From: Rhodocyclaceae bacterium UBA2271 | GTDB taxonomy: Bacteria; Pseudomonadota; Gammaproteobacteria; Burkholderiales; Rhodocyclaceae | Assembly: GCA_002347405.1 (NCBI GenBank) | Contig: DDXB01000064.1 | Span: 1 to 28,926, forward strand | Length of the DNA stretch: 28,926 nucleotides | Reading direction: 5' to 3' | Shown here: piece after piece, positions 1 through 8,499 of the stretch | Numbering within the stretch: position 1 is the first letter of the stretch | Layout of the letters: every line of letters starts with the position of its first letter | Position numbers and translations under genes: made by a program | The notes under the pieces: generated by a model | Database searches by the model: none | What the model was told of the DNA's origin: nothing | Seen by the model: only the letters and a program-made list of their open reading frames with translations

Positions 1-30
1 ACTTCTCGCGTTTCCACACACTCTGAGCCG

Positions 31-1563
31 TCAGGTACCGCAATAAGTGCGAAAGTCCGCCATGAAGGCGCCCGACGCCGGCTCGGCGTAGCGCGCCAGC
101 GCCGGGTCCTCGTCGTAAGGTCGCCGCAGCGCGACCAGCAACTGCTCGAATGGGGCCAATTCGCCGCGCTCCGAGGCGGCCTCCAACGCTTCCTCGACAC
201 GCTGGTTGCGCGCGATCAGCCAGGGATTGACCCGGCGCATGCGCTGGGCACGCAATTCGGCACGCAACTCGGCAGGCGGCCCATCGTGCATCATGGCGGC
301 ATCCTCGGCGGCGCAACGTGCGCGCCAGCGCTCCAGCCAGTGCTCCAGCCCCTGTTGCGCGGCGAACAGGGCGCGCAGCGGCGCCTCGTTGCCGGCCGCA
401 GCATCCGCCAGCCGCCGCCAGGCCAGGGTGTAGTCCACCCCCTGCGCGTGCAGCAGATCCAGCCAGCTTTCGCCCAGCGCGGCATCGCTGCGCGCGCCGT
501 CCGCCACCTCCTTCAATTCGCCGCCGAGGCCGAGCTTGGCGCGCAGTCCCGCCAGCCAGTGCTGCTGGTAGCGCTCCGGGAAGGCATCGATCACCGCGCT
601 GGCGATTTCGATCGCGCGGCCCTCGCTCGTGTCGATCAGCGGCAGCAGCGCTTCGGCCAGGCGCGCCAGGTTCCAGCGGGCGATGCCGGGCTGCGCCGCA
701 TAGGCATAGCGACCCCCGGCGTCGATGGAGCTGAACACCGTGCGCGGATCGTAAGCCTCCATGAAGGCGCAGGGCCCGTAGTCGATGGTCTCACCGGGAA
801 TGCCCATGTTGTCGGTGTTCATGACGCCGTGGATGAAGCCCACGTGCATCCATTGCGCCAGCAGCGCGGCCTGGCGCTCGCCAACGGCGCGCAGGAAGTC
901 CGCATGGCGTTGCGGGCTATCGACCAGGTCGGGATCGTGGCGGGCGATGGCGTAATCGGCGAGTTGGCGCACCATCTCGGTCGTGCCATGGGTCGCGAAG
1001 TACTGGAAGGTGCCGACGCGCAGGTGGCTCGCGGCGATGCGCGTGAGGATGGCGCCGGGCAGCAGGGTCTCGCGCCGCACCGGCGCGCCGCTCGCCACCA
1101 CCGCCAGCGCGCGCGTGGTCGGAATGCCCAGCGCATGCATCGCCTCGCCGACCAGCACCTCGCGCAGCATCGGTCCCACCGCCGCCTTGCCGTCGCCACG
1201 GCGCGAGAACGGCGTGCGCCCGGAGCCCTTCAGGGCGATGTCGCGCCGTTGGCCGTAGTGGTCGACGACCTCGCCGATCAGCAGCGCGCGACCGTCGCCC
1301 AGTTGGGGCGAGAAGCTGCCGAACTGATGCCCCGCGTAAGCCTGCGCGATGGGCATGGACCCGGCGGGCAGCTCGTTGCCGGAAAACATCGCCGCCAAGG
1401 CAGGCGCGTCATGGCCGGCCAGGCCGAGCCGCAATTCCTCGGCCAGGTCGTGGTTGAAGAACAGCAGTGCGGGAGTGGGCGCACGCTCCGGCTGGCAGGC
1501 GGCGTAGAAGCCCGGCAGGTCGCGGGCGTAGGTGTTGTCGAAGGGAATGGCACTGTTTGGCAT
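31..1563 (-). CDS. selO: Protein adenylyltransferase SelO (YdiU family)
   Basis: A pseudokinase-fold enzyme that transfers AMP from ATP to hydroxyl side chains of proteins; in E. coli SelO it is linked to redox stress. The 510-residue product has the family hallmarks in order: YAGHQFGSFSPQLGDGRA near residues 76-93, the ALKGSGRTPFSRRGDGKAAV stretch near 110-129, and the active-site segment with NTDN (D251, N252) followed by DYGP (D261), which correspond to the catalytic and metal-binding residues of the family. It ends in the usual SelO C-terminal Cys motif (TYCGT), so it is full length (about 480-520 aa is normal). The ATG at 1563 is the first available start; no clear Shine-Dalgarno is seen. 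It follows the EAL gene on the same strand after 239 bp, so it may have its own promoter. Identification is firm; the in vivo targets cannot be seen from sequence. Confidence 0.95.
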   Translation of the reverse strand: MPNSAIPFDNTYARDLPGFYAACQPERAPTPALLFFNHDLAEELRLGLAGHDAPALAAMFSGNELPAGSMPIAQAYAGHQFGSFSPQLGDGRALLIGEVVDHYGQRRDIALKGSGRTPFSRRGDGKAAVGPMLREVLVGEAMHALGIPTTRALAVVASGAPVRRETLLPGAILTRIAASHLRVGTFQYFATHGTTEMVRQLADYAIARHDPDLVDSPQRHADFLRAVGERQAALLAQWMHVGFIHGVMNTDNMGIPGETIDYGPCAFMEAYDPRTVFSSIDAGGRYAYAAQPGIARWNLARLAEALLPLIDTSEGRAIEIASAVIDAFPERYQQHWLAGLRAKLGLGGELKEVADGARSDAALGESWLDLLHAQGVDYTLAWRRLADAAAGNEAPLRALFAAQQGLEHWLERWRARCAAEDAAMMHDGPPAELRAELRAQRMRRVNPWLIARNQRVEEALEAASERGELAPFEQLLVALRRPYDEDPALARYAEPASGAFMADFRTYCGT

Positions 1564-1752
1564 GGGCTGTCCGGCATCCGCCGGTCCGGGTTGGTCGGAC
1601 GATTAATTGCCTCCCGGATGGCGGAAGGCAGCAAGCAGGAATCAGATGGTGGCCAACACGCCAGAAGCAAGTCGGCCATTCTGGAACCTGCCACGTTGCT
1701 CATGCCGTTGCCTGGACTGGCGCTGGGCAGCTGGGCGGCCATGAACGCCGTA

Positions 1753-1798
1753 CCCGCTGCGGGGCATTTCATCCCGCCAGCGCCGACTTTTCGGCGCT
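1753..1798 (+). repeat. Dispersed repeat copy A, intergenic
   Basis: Holds the 5' part CCCGCTGCGGGGCATTTCAT, then the core CCCGCCAGCGCCGACTTTT. The core continues into a perfect 7-bp hairpin: AGCGCCG (1779-1785), loop ACTTTT, CGGCGCT (1792-1798). It ends five bases 3' of the EAL gene's stop codon. In the direction of that gene no T-run follows the hairpin, so it is not a standard intrinsic terminator there. The rest of the 239-bp gap between the EAL gene and selO shows no gene. Confidence 0.8.
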
Positions 1799-1802
1799 TT
1801 GC

Positions 1803-4160
1803 TCAGGCCAGTTCGACCTCGGTAACCAATGTCGCCGTCGGCATGCCGATGCAGGCGCCCTGCGCGTAATCGATGCCGAGGGCTTTTACTTCCTTCAGGA
1901 TCGCCGGACTGTGCACAAACTCGGCAACGGTCTGCATGCCGAGACCCTGGGCAAAATCGACGATGCCGCGGGTGACGGTCAGGGCATTCTGGTCGGTATC
2001 CAGCAGCCGGATCAGGCTGCCGTCGATCTTGATCATGTCGGCATTGAGCCGGAGCAGATGCTCGAAGTTGGAGTAGCCGGTGCCGAAGTCGTCGATGGCG
2101 ATATGACAACCCAAGGCCTTGACCCGGTCGATGAACAGTTTTACTGCGGCGTAGTTTTCGATGCCTTCGGATTCGAGGATTTCAAAGATGGCCCGCTTTG
2201 CCAGGGTGCCCTGACTCAGGCAGTTGACGATGAAGGTGGTCAACTCGGGATCGAGCACGTCTTCCAGTGAAAGGTTGAGGGAAAATTCGTAATCATTCTC
2301 GGCAAAGCGGCTGAAACATTGCTGCACCATGGTGCGGGTGATGTGGCGGTACAGCCGGATCTTTTTCGCCACGCCGAGGAACTTGTCCGGGCCGATCGCC
2401 TGGCCAGACTCGTCGATCATGCGGGCGAGGCATTCGAATTTTTGGATGCGACCGGTGCGGGCATCCATGATCGGCTGGAAGAATGGCACGATGCGGCCCT
2501 CCTCCAGCGCCCGCTTCAGGCGATTGGCCCAGAGCAGGTTCTGTTCATAGGATTCGCGCACCCGCTGCACCGGGTCATAAATCAGATAGCCCGACTGGTT
2601 CTGCCTGGCCAGTTTCAGGGCGATGCTGGCAGAGGTCAATAGTTGCCCTTCGTCGGTTTGCGTGCTGTCCTGCTGCCGGGTTGCCGCCAGCCCCATGGTG
2701 ACATGCAGCGGGATGGCCTGGAGCCGCCACTTGATGCCCAGCTTGCCGACATGCGCCAGCAGTTCGTCGACGTATTCATGCAGCGTTTCCGCGGACTTGT
2801 CGCCGGGCACCCAGATCGCCATTTCATCGGCGGGCATGCGGTACAGGCGGCTGCCGGCCCAGGCGGGATGTTGCGCGAGAAACTGGCCAAGCGACCTGGC
2901 CATGGCGGTGATGACATGGTCGCCACACGGGTGCCCGTAGAAATCGTTGATCTCCTTGAAGGCGTCGATGTTGAGCAATATCAGCGTTGCCGGTTGGGGC
3001 TTCTTGAGGTCGACCAGCAGCTTTTCGCGGTTGGGCAGCTGGGTCAGCGCGTCGGTGAACAGGGTGTGCAACTGCTTGATGATGCCGGCCATCAGATAAA
3101 GCAGCAGGCCGGAGAGCAGGAGTACCAGGGTGCCGACCAGCAGCGTGATGCGCAGATTGCTTTCACGCATCGGCACCAGGATCGCATCGATCTCGGCACG
3201 GGGCACGCCCACGCCAAACACCATGCCGGCCTGGGTGCGGCTGTAGTACAGCGCATAGTCCTTGTCCCTGACGCTCAAGGTCAAGGTCTGCATCGGTGAC
3301 ACCAGCTGGCGGCCGGAGACGATGCCCGATTGCGGCTGCGGCCGGATGATCTTTTGCTGGAGCCGGCTTTGCACGATGGCGTCCAGCAGTTCCTGGGCCA
3401 GCAGGACATCTTCGGCAGCGGCGAGGCTGGAGAGATTGCGGTTTTCACTGTCCAGCAGGAATGAGAAGGTGCCGGGCGTCACCTTGACCCGGCTGACCAG
3501 CCGGATGATCTCGTCCACGCGCCAGTCGGTGGTCGCCAGGCCGATGACCCGTTCATTGGCGTCACGCATCAGCGTCGTCAGGCTGATGACGACATTGTTG
3601 ATGTGCTCCTTGTAGTAGGCCGGCGTCCAGTAAAAGCGCGGCAACGCTGCCGGTTTCTTGCCGCCGCCATCCTGCGGCAGAATGCGCGCAAACCAGTCCT
3701 GGGTGTGATACGCGCTCTCGTCACGCTGGATGATCATTTGCGCCCCGTGCCGATAGCCGTAGGCTGAATAATTTCCCGGCACATAGGTGTTGGGCGCATA
3801 CCAGATGCCGCCGCCATACGCGTCCGGGAAGTCGGTCAGGGTGCGCTGCAGGGCTTGCTCAAGCTCGCGGCGATTATCCGCGCCCGTGGTTTTTTTCGTG
3901 CGCAGGAACTGTTCGCCGAGGCGCGCCAGCCCGGCAGTATTCTGTTCCATCAGCAGATGATGGTCGTTGATGCGGTCCAGGTTGGCATAGAAGGTGTCGG
4001 TAATCTGGCGCTGGCGTAATTCCTTCAAAGCCTGCTGCGAGACATCCAGGTTGAGCGTAGACATCAGCACCATGCCGAGGGCAAACAGGCAAACCAGCAA
4101 TCCCAGGATCAGCATGATGGAATGCTTGGCCCGGGTCATGCCGAAGAACTTCAGTTCCAT
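1803..4160 (-). CDS. Cache-GGDEF-EAL membrane protein, probable c-di-GMP phosphodiesterase
   Basis: A membrane-bound sensor that probably hydrolyses cyclic di-GMP. Layout of the 785 residues: TM helix about 12-34, a periplasmic Cache-like sensor about 35-335, TM helix about 337-362, a GGDEF domain about 370-530 and an EAL domain about 550-785. The GGDEF signature is degenerate (PADEM at 443-447), so cyclase activity is unlikely, although D399 of the metal-binding loop remains. The EAL domain has the expected catalytic set: E576 in ECLAR, N629 in NLSLED, E660, D690-D691 in DDFGTGYSN, K711, E747 and Q767. It should therefore be an active phosphodiesterase, perhaps modulated by the dead GGDEF. 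The start ATG overlaps the last 10 bases of the upstream lipoprotein gene (stop at 4151-4153), which suggests translational coupling. The ligand of the sensor domain cannot be told. Confidence 0.92.
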   Translation of the reverse strand: MELKFFGMTRAKHSIMLILGLLVCLFALGMVLMSTLNLDVSQQALKELRQRQITDTFYANLDRINDHHLLMEQNTAGLARLGEQFLRTKKTTGADNRRELEQALQRTLTDFPDAYGGGIWYAPNTYVPGNYSAYGYRHGAQMIIQRDESAYHTQDWFARILPQDGGGKKPAALPRFYWTPAYYKEHINNVVISLTTLMRDANERVIGLATTDWRVDEIIRLVSRVKVTPGTFSFLLDSENRNLSSLAAAEDVLLAQELLDAIVQSRLQQKIIRPQPQSGIVSGRQLVSPMQTLTLSVRDKDYALYYSRTQAGMVFGVGVPRAEIDAILVPMRESNLRITLLVGTLVLLLSGLLLYLMAGIIKQLHTLFTDALTQLPNREKLLVDLKKPQPATLILLNIDAFKEINDFYGHPCGDHVITAMARSLGQFLAQHPAWAGSRLYRMPADEMAIWVPGDKSAETLHEYVDELLAHVGKLGIKWRLQAIPLHVTMGLAATRQQDSTQTDEGQLLTSASIALKLARQNQSGYLIYDPVQRVRESYEQNLLWANRLKRALEEGRIVPFFQPIMDARTGRIQKFECLARMIDESGQAIGPDKFLGVAKKIRLYRHITRTMVQQCFSRFAENDYEFSLNLSLEDVLDPELTTFIVNCLSQGTLAKRAIFEILESEGIENYAAVKLFIDRVKALGCHIAIDDFGTGYSNFEHLLRLNADMIKIDGSLIRLLDTDQNALTVTRGIVDFAQGLGMQTVAEFVHSPAILKEVKALGIDYAQGACIGMPTATLVTEVELA

Positions 4161-5401
4161 TGGCCGTTGAGTCCGGACTGGATGCGCACCTGGGCTTCAT
4201 CCAGTTGCGCGCTGGTGAGTAATGCCGCCTGCCGGTCTATTTCAGGCTTTGCCCGGCTTTCACCATTGAGCAGGGCCAGGCTGTACCAGACGTAGGCCTC
4301 CTTGTTGTCCGCTGTTCCGCCACGGCCCCTGGCATAACTGTCCCCAAGCAGGTACTGCGCCCGTGCGGAACCCTTGCGGGCGGCCTGCAGCAACCAGGGG
4401 CGCGCCTTTTCCGGCTGATTTTCCGCTTCAAACTGCGCGGCCAGCGCCAGATGGGCGGGAATATGGCCCAGATTGGCGGCCTGGGTCAGAAATTGAACGG
4501 CCCGGGCCGGACTGGCCTCGGTGCCGATGCCCTGCTGATGCGCCATCCCCAGTTCATGCAAAGCGTCGGGCAGTCCGCCATCCGCTGCCTGTTGCATCAG
4601 TTTCAAGGCCTGGGCAGGGTCTTTCTTCACTCCTCGGCCATCCTTGTACAGATTGCCGAGCAACAGTTGTCCGGGCGCAAACTGCTGGCCAGCGGAGCGC
4701 GTCGCCCATGCCGCGGCAGCCTCGTGGTCACGGTTGGTCAAAGCCAGGCTGGCCATATGGTGCTGTGCCTTGGCATCGCCGTGTTGCGCCGGTTCGCGAC
4801 AGGCTTCGAGTGCCTGCCGATAGTTCTTGATGGTGAACAGCATGTAGCAATTATTGGCTTCCTTGCGGCTGAGGGACTCGGTCAGGGCGGTCGGGCCGGG
4901 AGATCCCGCGCCGGGAGTGGTTTGTCTGGCGGCAGCGGCAGGTTTGGCGCTGTCAACCCGGCTGGCGAAGGCTTTGACCTCGCCCGGACAGGAGTACAGA
5001 TATCCGCGCTGCATCCGTTGCAGATTCTGCGGATTGGCGGCTTCGCCGGCATACCGTTTGGCGATCACCTGGCAGCGGCTGTCACGTTCACCGGCAACCT
5101 TCGCCAGATAGGTGGCACGCGCCTCATCGCCCGAGTGCTGCTCCAGATAACGGGTCAACGGATCGATCAATGGCTGCCCCAAAAGAGCGTCCACCTCGGC
5201 CTGAAAGCGTTCCCGGTCCTTGCTGCCCGTCAGGCTGCTGGCAAAATCTGCCAGACGCCGGCCCTGCGCGGTAAGGAACTCACCCGACTTGCCCAGAATA
5301 GTATCGGACCCGGACGCAGCCTGTTCCTTCTCCGGCTGACTGCTGCAACCACCCAGCCCGATGGCTAGCGAGATCACCAAAGCAGCGGTTAATACACGCA
5401 T
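4151..5401 (-). CDS. Sel1-repeat lipoprotein
   Basis: A 416-residue lipoprotein. The reading frame extends 16 codons upstream, but the ATG at 5401 is the better start: it has a strong Shine-Dalgarno (AAGGAG, 4 nt away) and begins a lipoprotein signal peptide with lipobox LGGC, lipidated Cys19. The C-terminal half holds several Sel1-type (TPR-like) repeats, for example GNLYKDGRGVKKDPAQALKL and GDSYARGRGGTADNKEAYVW, which usually mediate protein contacts. The N-terminal half (about residues 30-190) is not recognised. The 10-bp overlap with the downstream EAL gene argues for a functional pair, perhaps an envelope partner feeding the periplasmic Cache sensor; that link is inference. Confidence 0.85.
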   Translation of the reverse strand: MRVLTAALVISLAIGLGGCSSQPEKEQAASGSDTILGKSGEFLTAQGRRLADFASSLTGSKDRERFQAEVDALLGQPLIDPLTRYLEQHSGDEARATYLAKVAGERDSRCQVIAKRYAGEAANPQNLQRMQRGYLYSCPGEVKAFASRVDSAKPAAAARQTTPGAGSPGPTALTESLSRKEANNCYMLFTIKNYRQALEACREPAQHGDAKAQHHMASLALTNRDHEAAAAWATRSAGQQFAPGQLLLGNLYKDGRGVKKDPAQALKLMQQAADGGLPDALHELGMAHQQGIGTEASPARAVQFLTQAANLGHIPAHLALAAQFEAENQPEKARPWLLQAARKGSARAQYLLGDSYARGRGGTADNKEAYVWYSLALLNGESRAKPEIDRQAALLTSAQLDEAQVRIQSGLNGQWN

Positions 5402-5404
5402 GAA

Positions 5405-5411
5405 TCTCCTT
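5405..5411 (-). promoter_or_regulatory. Ribosome binding site that fixes the lipoprotein start
   Basis: AAGGAG on the minus strand lies 4 nt before the ATG at 5401. The longer frame opening at 5449 has no comparable site and would hide the signal peptide behind 16 hydrophilic residues. Confidence 0.75.
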
Positions 5412-5559
5412 GTCAGATGCTGGCCAGAGTAGTCAGCGCCTGATGGCAATTAATAGACAAGTGGCCTGAAAGATCGGCATGGTACCCCCTAAGCACTACA
5501 AAAAACCTATAAATTCAGAGGTCTATTGGCGAGTGGACAACAAACCACACGGGGACAGA

Positions 5560-5576
5560 AAAGGCAGGGCCTTTGT
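5560..5576 (-). terminator. Probable terminator of ltaE
   Basis: A perfect inverted repeat AAAGGC / GCCTTT with a 3-nt loop (5560-5574) lies 27 bp past the ltaE stop. Read on the minus strand, the 3' arm ends in four T. The stem is short and the T-run weak, so this is tentative. The rest of the 200 bp between ltaE and the lipoprotein gene shows nothing definite. Confidence 0.4.
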
Positions 5577-5601
5577 TCATTCTAGCGGCTGCAGGAATCA
5601 A

Positions 5602-6657
5602 TCAAACCGCCAGCGCCTGCACCATGGCATCTGCCAACGCATCGACGGCCGCTTCTTTCGTCGCCCACGAACACATGAAGCGGGCTCCGCCACCGATGAA
5701 AGTGTAGAACACCCAGCCGGCGGCGCGCAGTCTGGCGATGGCGGCATCGGGCAGGTTGACGAAGACGCCGTTGGCCTCGGTGGGCAACAGCATCTCGGCG
5801 CCCGGGATCGCGGCGATGCGGTCGGCCAGCCGCCGCGCCATTGCATTGGCATGGCGGGCATGGCGCAGCCAGGTGTCGTTTTCCAGCAGCGCCAGCCAGG
5901 GCGCGGAGAGGAAACGCATCTTCGAAGCCAGCTGGCCCGCCTGCTTGCAGCGGTAGGCGAATTCCTCGCCCAGTGCCCGGTCGAAAAAGACGATGGCCTC
6001 GCCGACCGGCAGGCCGAGCTTGGTGCCGCCGAAGCACAGCACATCGATGCCGGCGCGCCAGGTGATGTCGGCCGGCGTGCAGCCCAACGCGGCCACGGCA
6101 TTGGCGAAACGGGCGCCGTCCATCTGGGTTTTCAGCCCGTATTCGCGCGCCAGCCGGGTCAACCCTGCCACTTCACCGATCTGGTAAATGGTGCCGAGTT
6201 CGGTGCTTTGCGTCAGCGTGATGGCGCGTGGGCGCGGATAGTGGATGTCACTGCGCCGCGTGATGACTTCACGCACGCCCTGCGCGGTCAGCTTGCCATG
6301 GCGGTGCGGCGAAAGCAGCAACTTGGAACCGTTGGAGAAAAATTCGGGCGCACCGCATTCGTCGGTGGCGACATGGGCCGTGTCGGTGCAGATGACGCCC
6401 TGATAAGACTGGCACAGCGCCGCCAGGGCCAGCGAGTTGGCCGCCGTGCCGTTGAAGACGAAGAACACTTCGCAGTCGGTTTCGAAGACCGCGCGCAAGC
6501 GGTCGCACACCGCCAGCGTGTGGTCGTCGTTGCCATAAGAGGGCACAAATCCCCGGTTGGCGGCGTTGAACGCGGCCAGGGCTTCCGGACAGATGCCGGC
6601 CGTGTTGTCGCTGGAAAATTGCAGTTTGAAACCGTCGGAATTGTCGTGAAGCGGCAT
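5602..6657 (-). CDS. ltaE: Low-specificity L-threonine aldolase (PLP-dependent)
   Basis: A cytoplasmic fold-type I PLP enzyme that splits threonine or allo-threonine into glycine and acetaldehyde. The 351-residue length is normal. Visible signatures are VPSYGNDDHT (37-47), FNGTAANSLA around 68-78, the cofactor aspartate region MDGARFANA (179-187), and the Schiff-base lysine K213 in CFGGTKLG. The ATG at 6657 begins directly before the conserved N-terminal FSSDNTAG segment; no strong ribosome site is seen. It stands alone, divergent from the small DUF3330 gene. Related beta-eliminating lyases share the fold, so the exact stereopreference is not determinable. Confidence 0.9.
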   Translation of the reverse strand: MPLHDNSDGFKLQFSSDNTAGICPEALAAFNAANRGFVPSYGNDDHTLAVCDRLRAVFETDCEVFFVFNGTAANSLALAALCQSYQGVICTDTAHVATDECGAPEFFSNGSKLLLSPHRHGKLTAQGVREVITRRSDIHYPRPRAITLTQSTELGTIYQIGEVAGLTRLAREYGLKTQMDGARFANAVAALGCTPADITWRAGIDVLCFGGTKLGLPVGEAIVFFDRALGEEFAYRCKQAGQLASKMRFLSAPWLALLENDTWLRHARHANAMARRLADRIAAIPGAEMLLPTEANGVFVNLPDAAIARLRAAGWVFYTFIGGGARFMCSWATKEAAVDALADAMVQALAV

Positions 6658-6753
6658 GCAGCAAAGCCTTCAAAATTGGCAAGAACCCAAGGGGCGTTAG
6701 TGTAGTGCTTCACGCTTGCCAGGGCCAGACTGACAAGAGGCGAGGACCTTCAG

Positions 6754-6794
6754 TTGATGAATCAAGCTGGCCAACGGTGCTGATGATCTATATT
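6754..6794 (+). promoter_or_regulatory. Weak candidate promoter region for the DUF3330 gene
   Basis: The divergent gap between ltaE and the DUF3330 gene contains a -10-like TATATT (6789-6794) and, further up, the small palindrome TTGATGAATCAA (6754-6765). The TTGATG is too far from TATATT (29 nt) for a normal -35, so the palindrome may be an operator half or may be chance. Confidence 0.25.
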
Positions 6795-6827
6795 GAAAGC
6801 AGAATGGCAGAAAGAAAGGAGTGAATC

Positions 6828-7013
6828 ATGGGGGCCATTGACAAGCCGGTCACGAAAGAACACGTTAACTGCGAGACGTGCCTTAAGGAGGTTCCTCTGT
6901 CCGAGGTGTTCAATCCGGAAGCGAGTGATTACTTTGTGAATTTTTGCGGTCTGGCGTGTTACGAGGTATGGAAAGCGCGCCTGGAAAAGTCCGAGGAAAA
7001 GACTGGAACTTGA
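6828..7013 (+). CDS. Small DUF3330-type four-cysteine protein
   Basis: A 61-residue protein with two cysteine pairs, C15-x2-C18 and C40-x3-C44, set in the family pattern NCETCLKEVPLSE ... NFCGLACYEVW. The pairs probably bind one zinc ion in a small treble-clef or ribbon fold. A good ribosome site, AAGGAG (6816-6821), lies 6 nt before the ATG, which supports a real gene despite its size. DUF3330 proteins are widespread in betaproteobacteria and have no established function that I know of. The gene is alone between divergent ltaE and the convergent ClpX-like gene, whose 3' end lies 49 bp away. Confidence 0.8.
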   Translation: MGAIDKPVTKEHVNCETCLKEVPLSEVFNPEASDYFVNFCGLACYEVWKARLEKSEEKTGT

Positions 7014-7062
7014 AGCGGGAAGTGGGCGGCTTGCACGATAAGCCTGACTCGGATATCGCTAA

Positions 7063-8088
<1,026 letters not shown>

Positions 8089-8130
8089 GGGCGGGTGGGT
8101 CAGGGCGGGCGCAAACGCTAGAATAGCAGC

Positions 8131-8487
8131 ATGCAAGAGAACCAACCGAGCCTGCTGCTCGTACTCACCAACCTGCCCGATGAAGCCAGCGCCCACGCAC
8201 TGGCCACCGCGCTGATCGAGGCACGGCTGGCGGCCTGCGTGAATATCCTCGCGCCCTGCCGCTCGGTCTACCGCTGGCAGGGGCGGATCGAGGACGCCAC
8301 GGAGGTGCCGCTGCTGATCAAGACCACGGCGGAACGCTACCCGGCGCTGGAAGCGGCGCTCCGCCAGCAACACCCCTACGAACTTCCCGAGATTATTGCT
8401 GTCCCAATCGATCGCGGCCTGCCGGATTACCTGGCCTGGGTCGGTTTGGAAACCCGCGCAGAGACAACCCCCACAGCACAACAATAA
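8131..8487 (+). CDS. cutA: CutA1 family protein
   Basis: A 118-residue trimeric ferredoxin-like protein, historically tied to divalent cation tolerance. Family marks: LVLTNLPDEASAHALATALI at 9-28, RLAACVNI at 32-39, YRWQGRIEDATEV at 47-59 and the HPYELPEIIAVPI stretch near 81-93. It starts 42 bp from the divergent ClpX-like gene and is followed after 12 bp by dsbD, a common arrangement (in E. coli cutA also lies beside dsbD). That pairing suggests a shared transcript. Its biochemical role remains unsettled in the literature. Confidence 0.93.
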   Translation: MQENQPSLLLVLTNLPDEASAHALATALIEARLAACVNILAPCRSVYRWQGRIEDATEVPLLIKTTAERYPALEAALRQQHPYELPEIIAVPIDRGLPDYLAWVGLETRAETTPTAQQ

Positions 8488-8499
8488 ACCGATACCACC

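Noticed and set aside
286..1869. 527-codon plus-strand open frame opposite selO
   Set aside because: Antisense to a firmly identified SelO; no recognisable domain, a high-GC antisense shadow.
1467..2270. 267-codon plus-strand frame across the 3' ends of the EAL and selO genes
   Set aside because: Mostly antisense to the EAL domain; composition of a shadow frame, no ribosome site.
8089..8484. N-terminal extension of the ClpX-like frame
   Set aside because: Antisense to cutA; ClpX homology begins at the ATG at 8088 and the extension shows no zinc-domain cysteine pattern.
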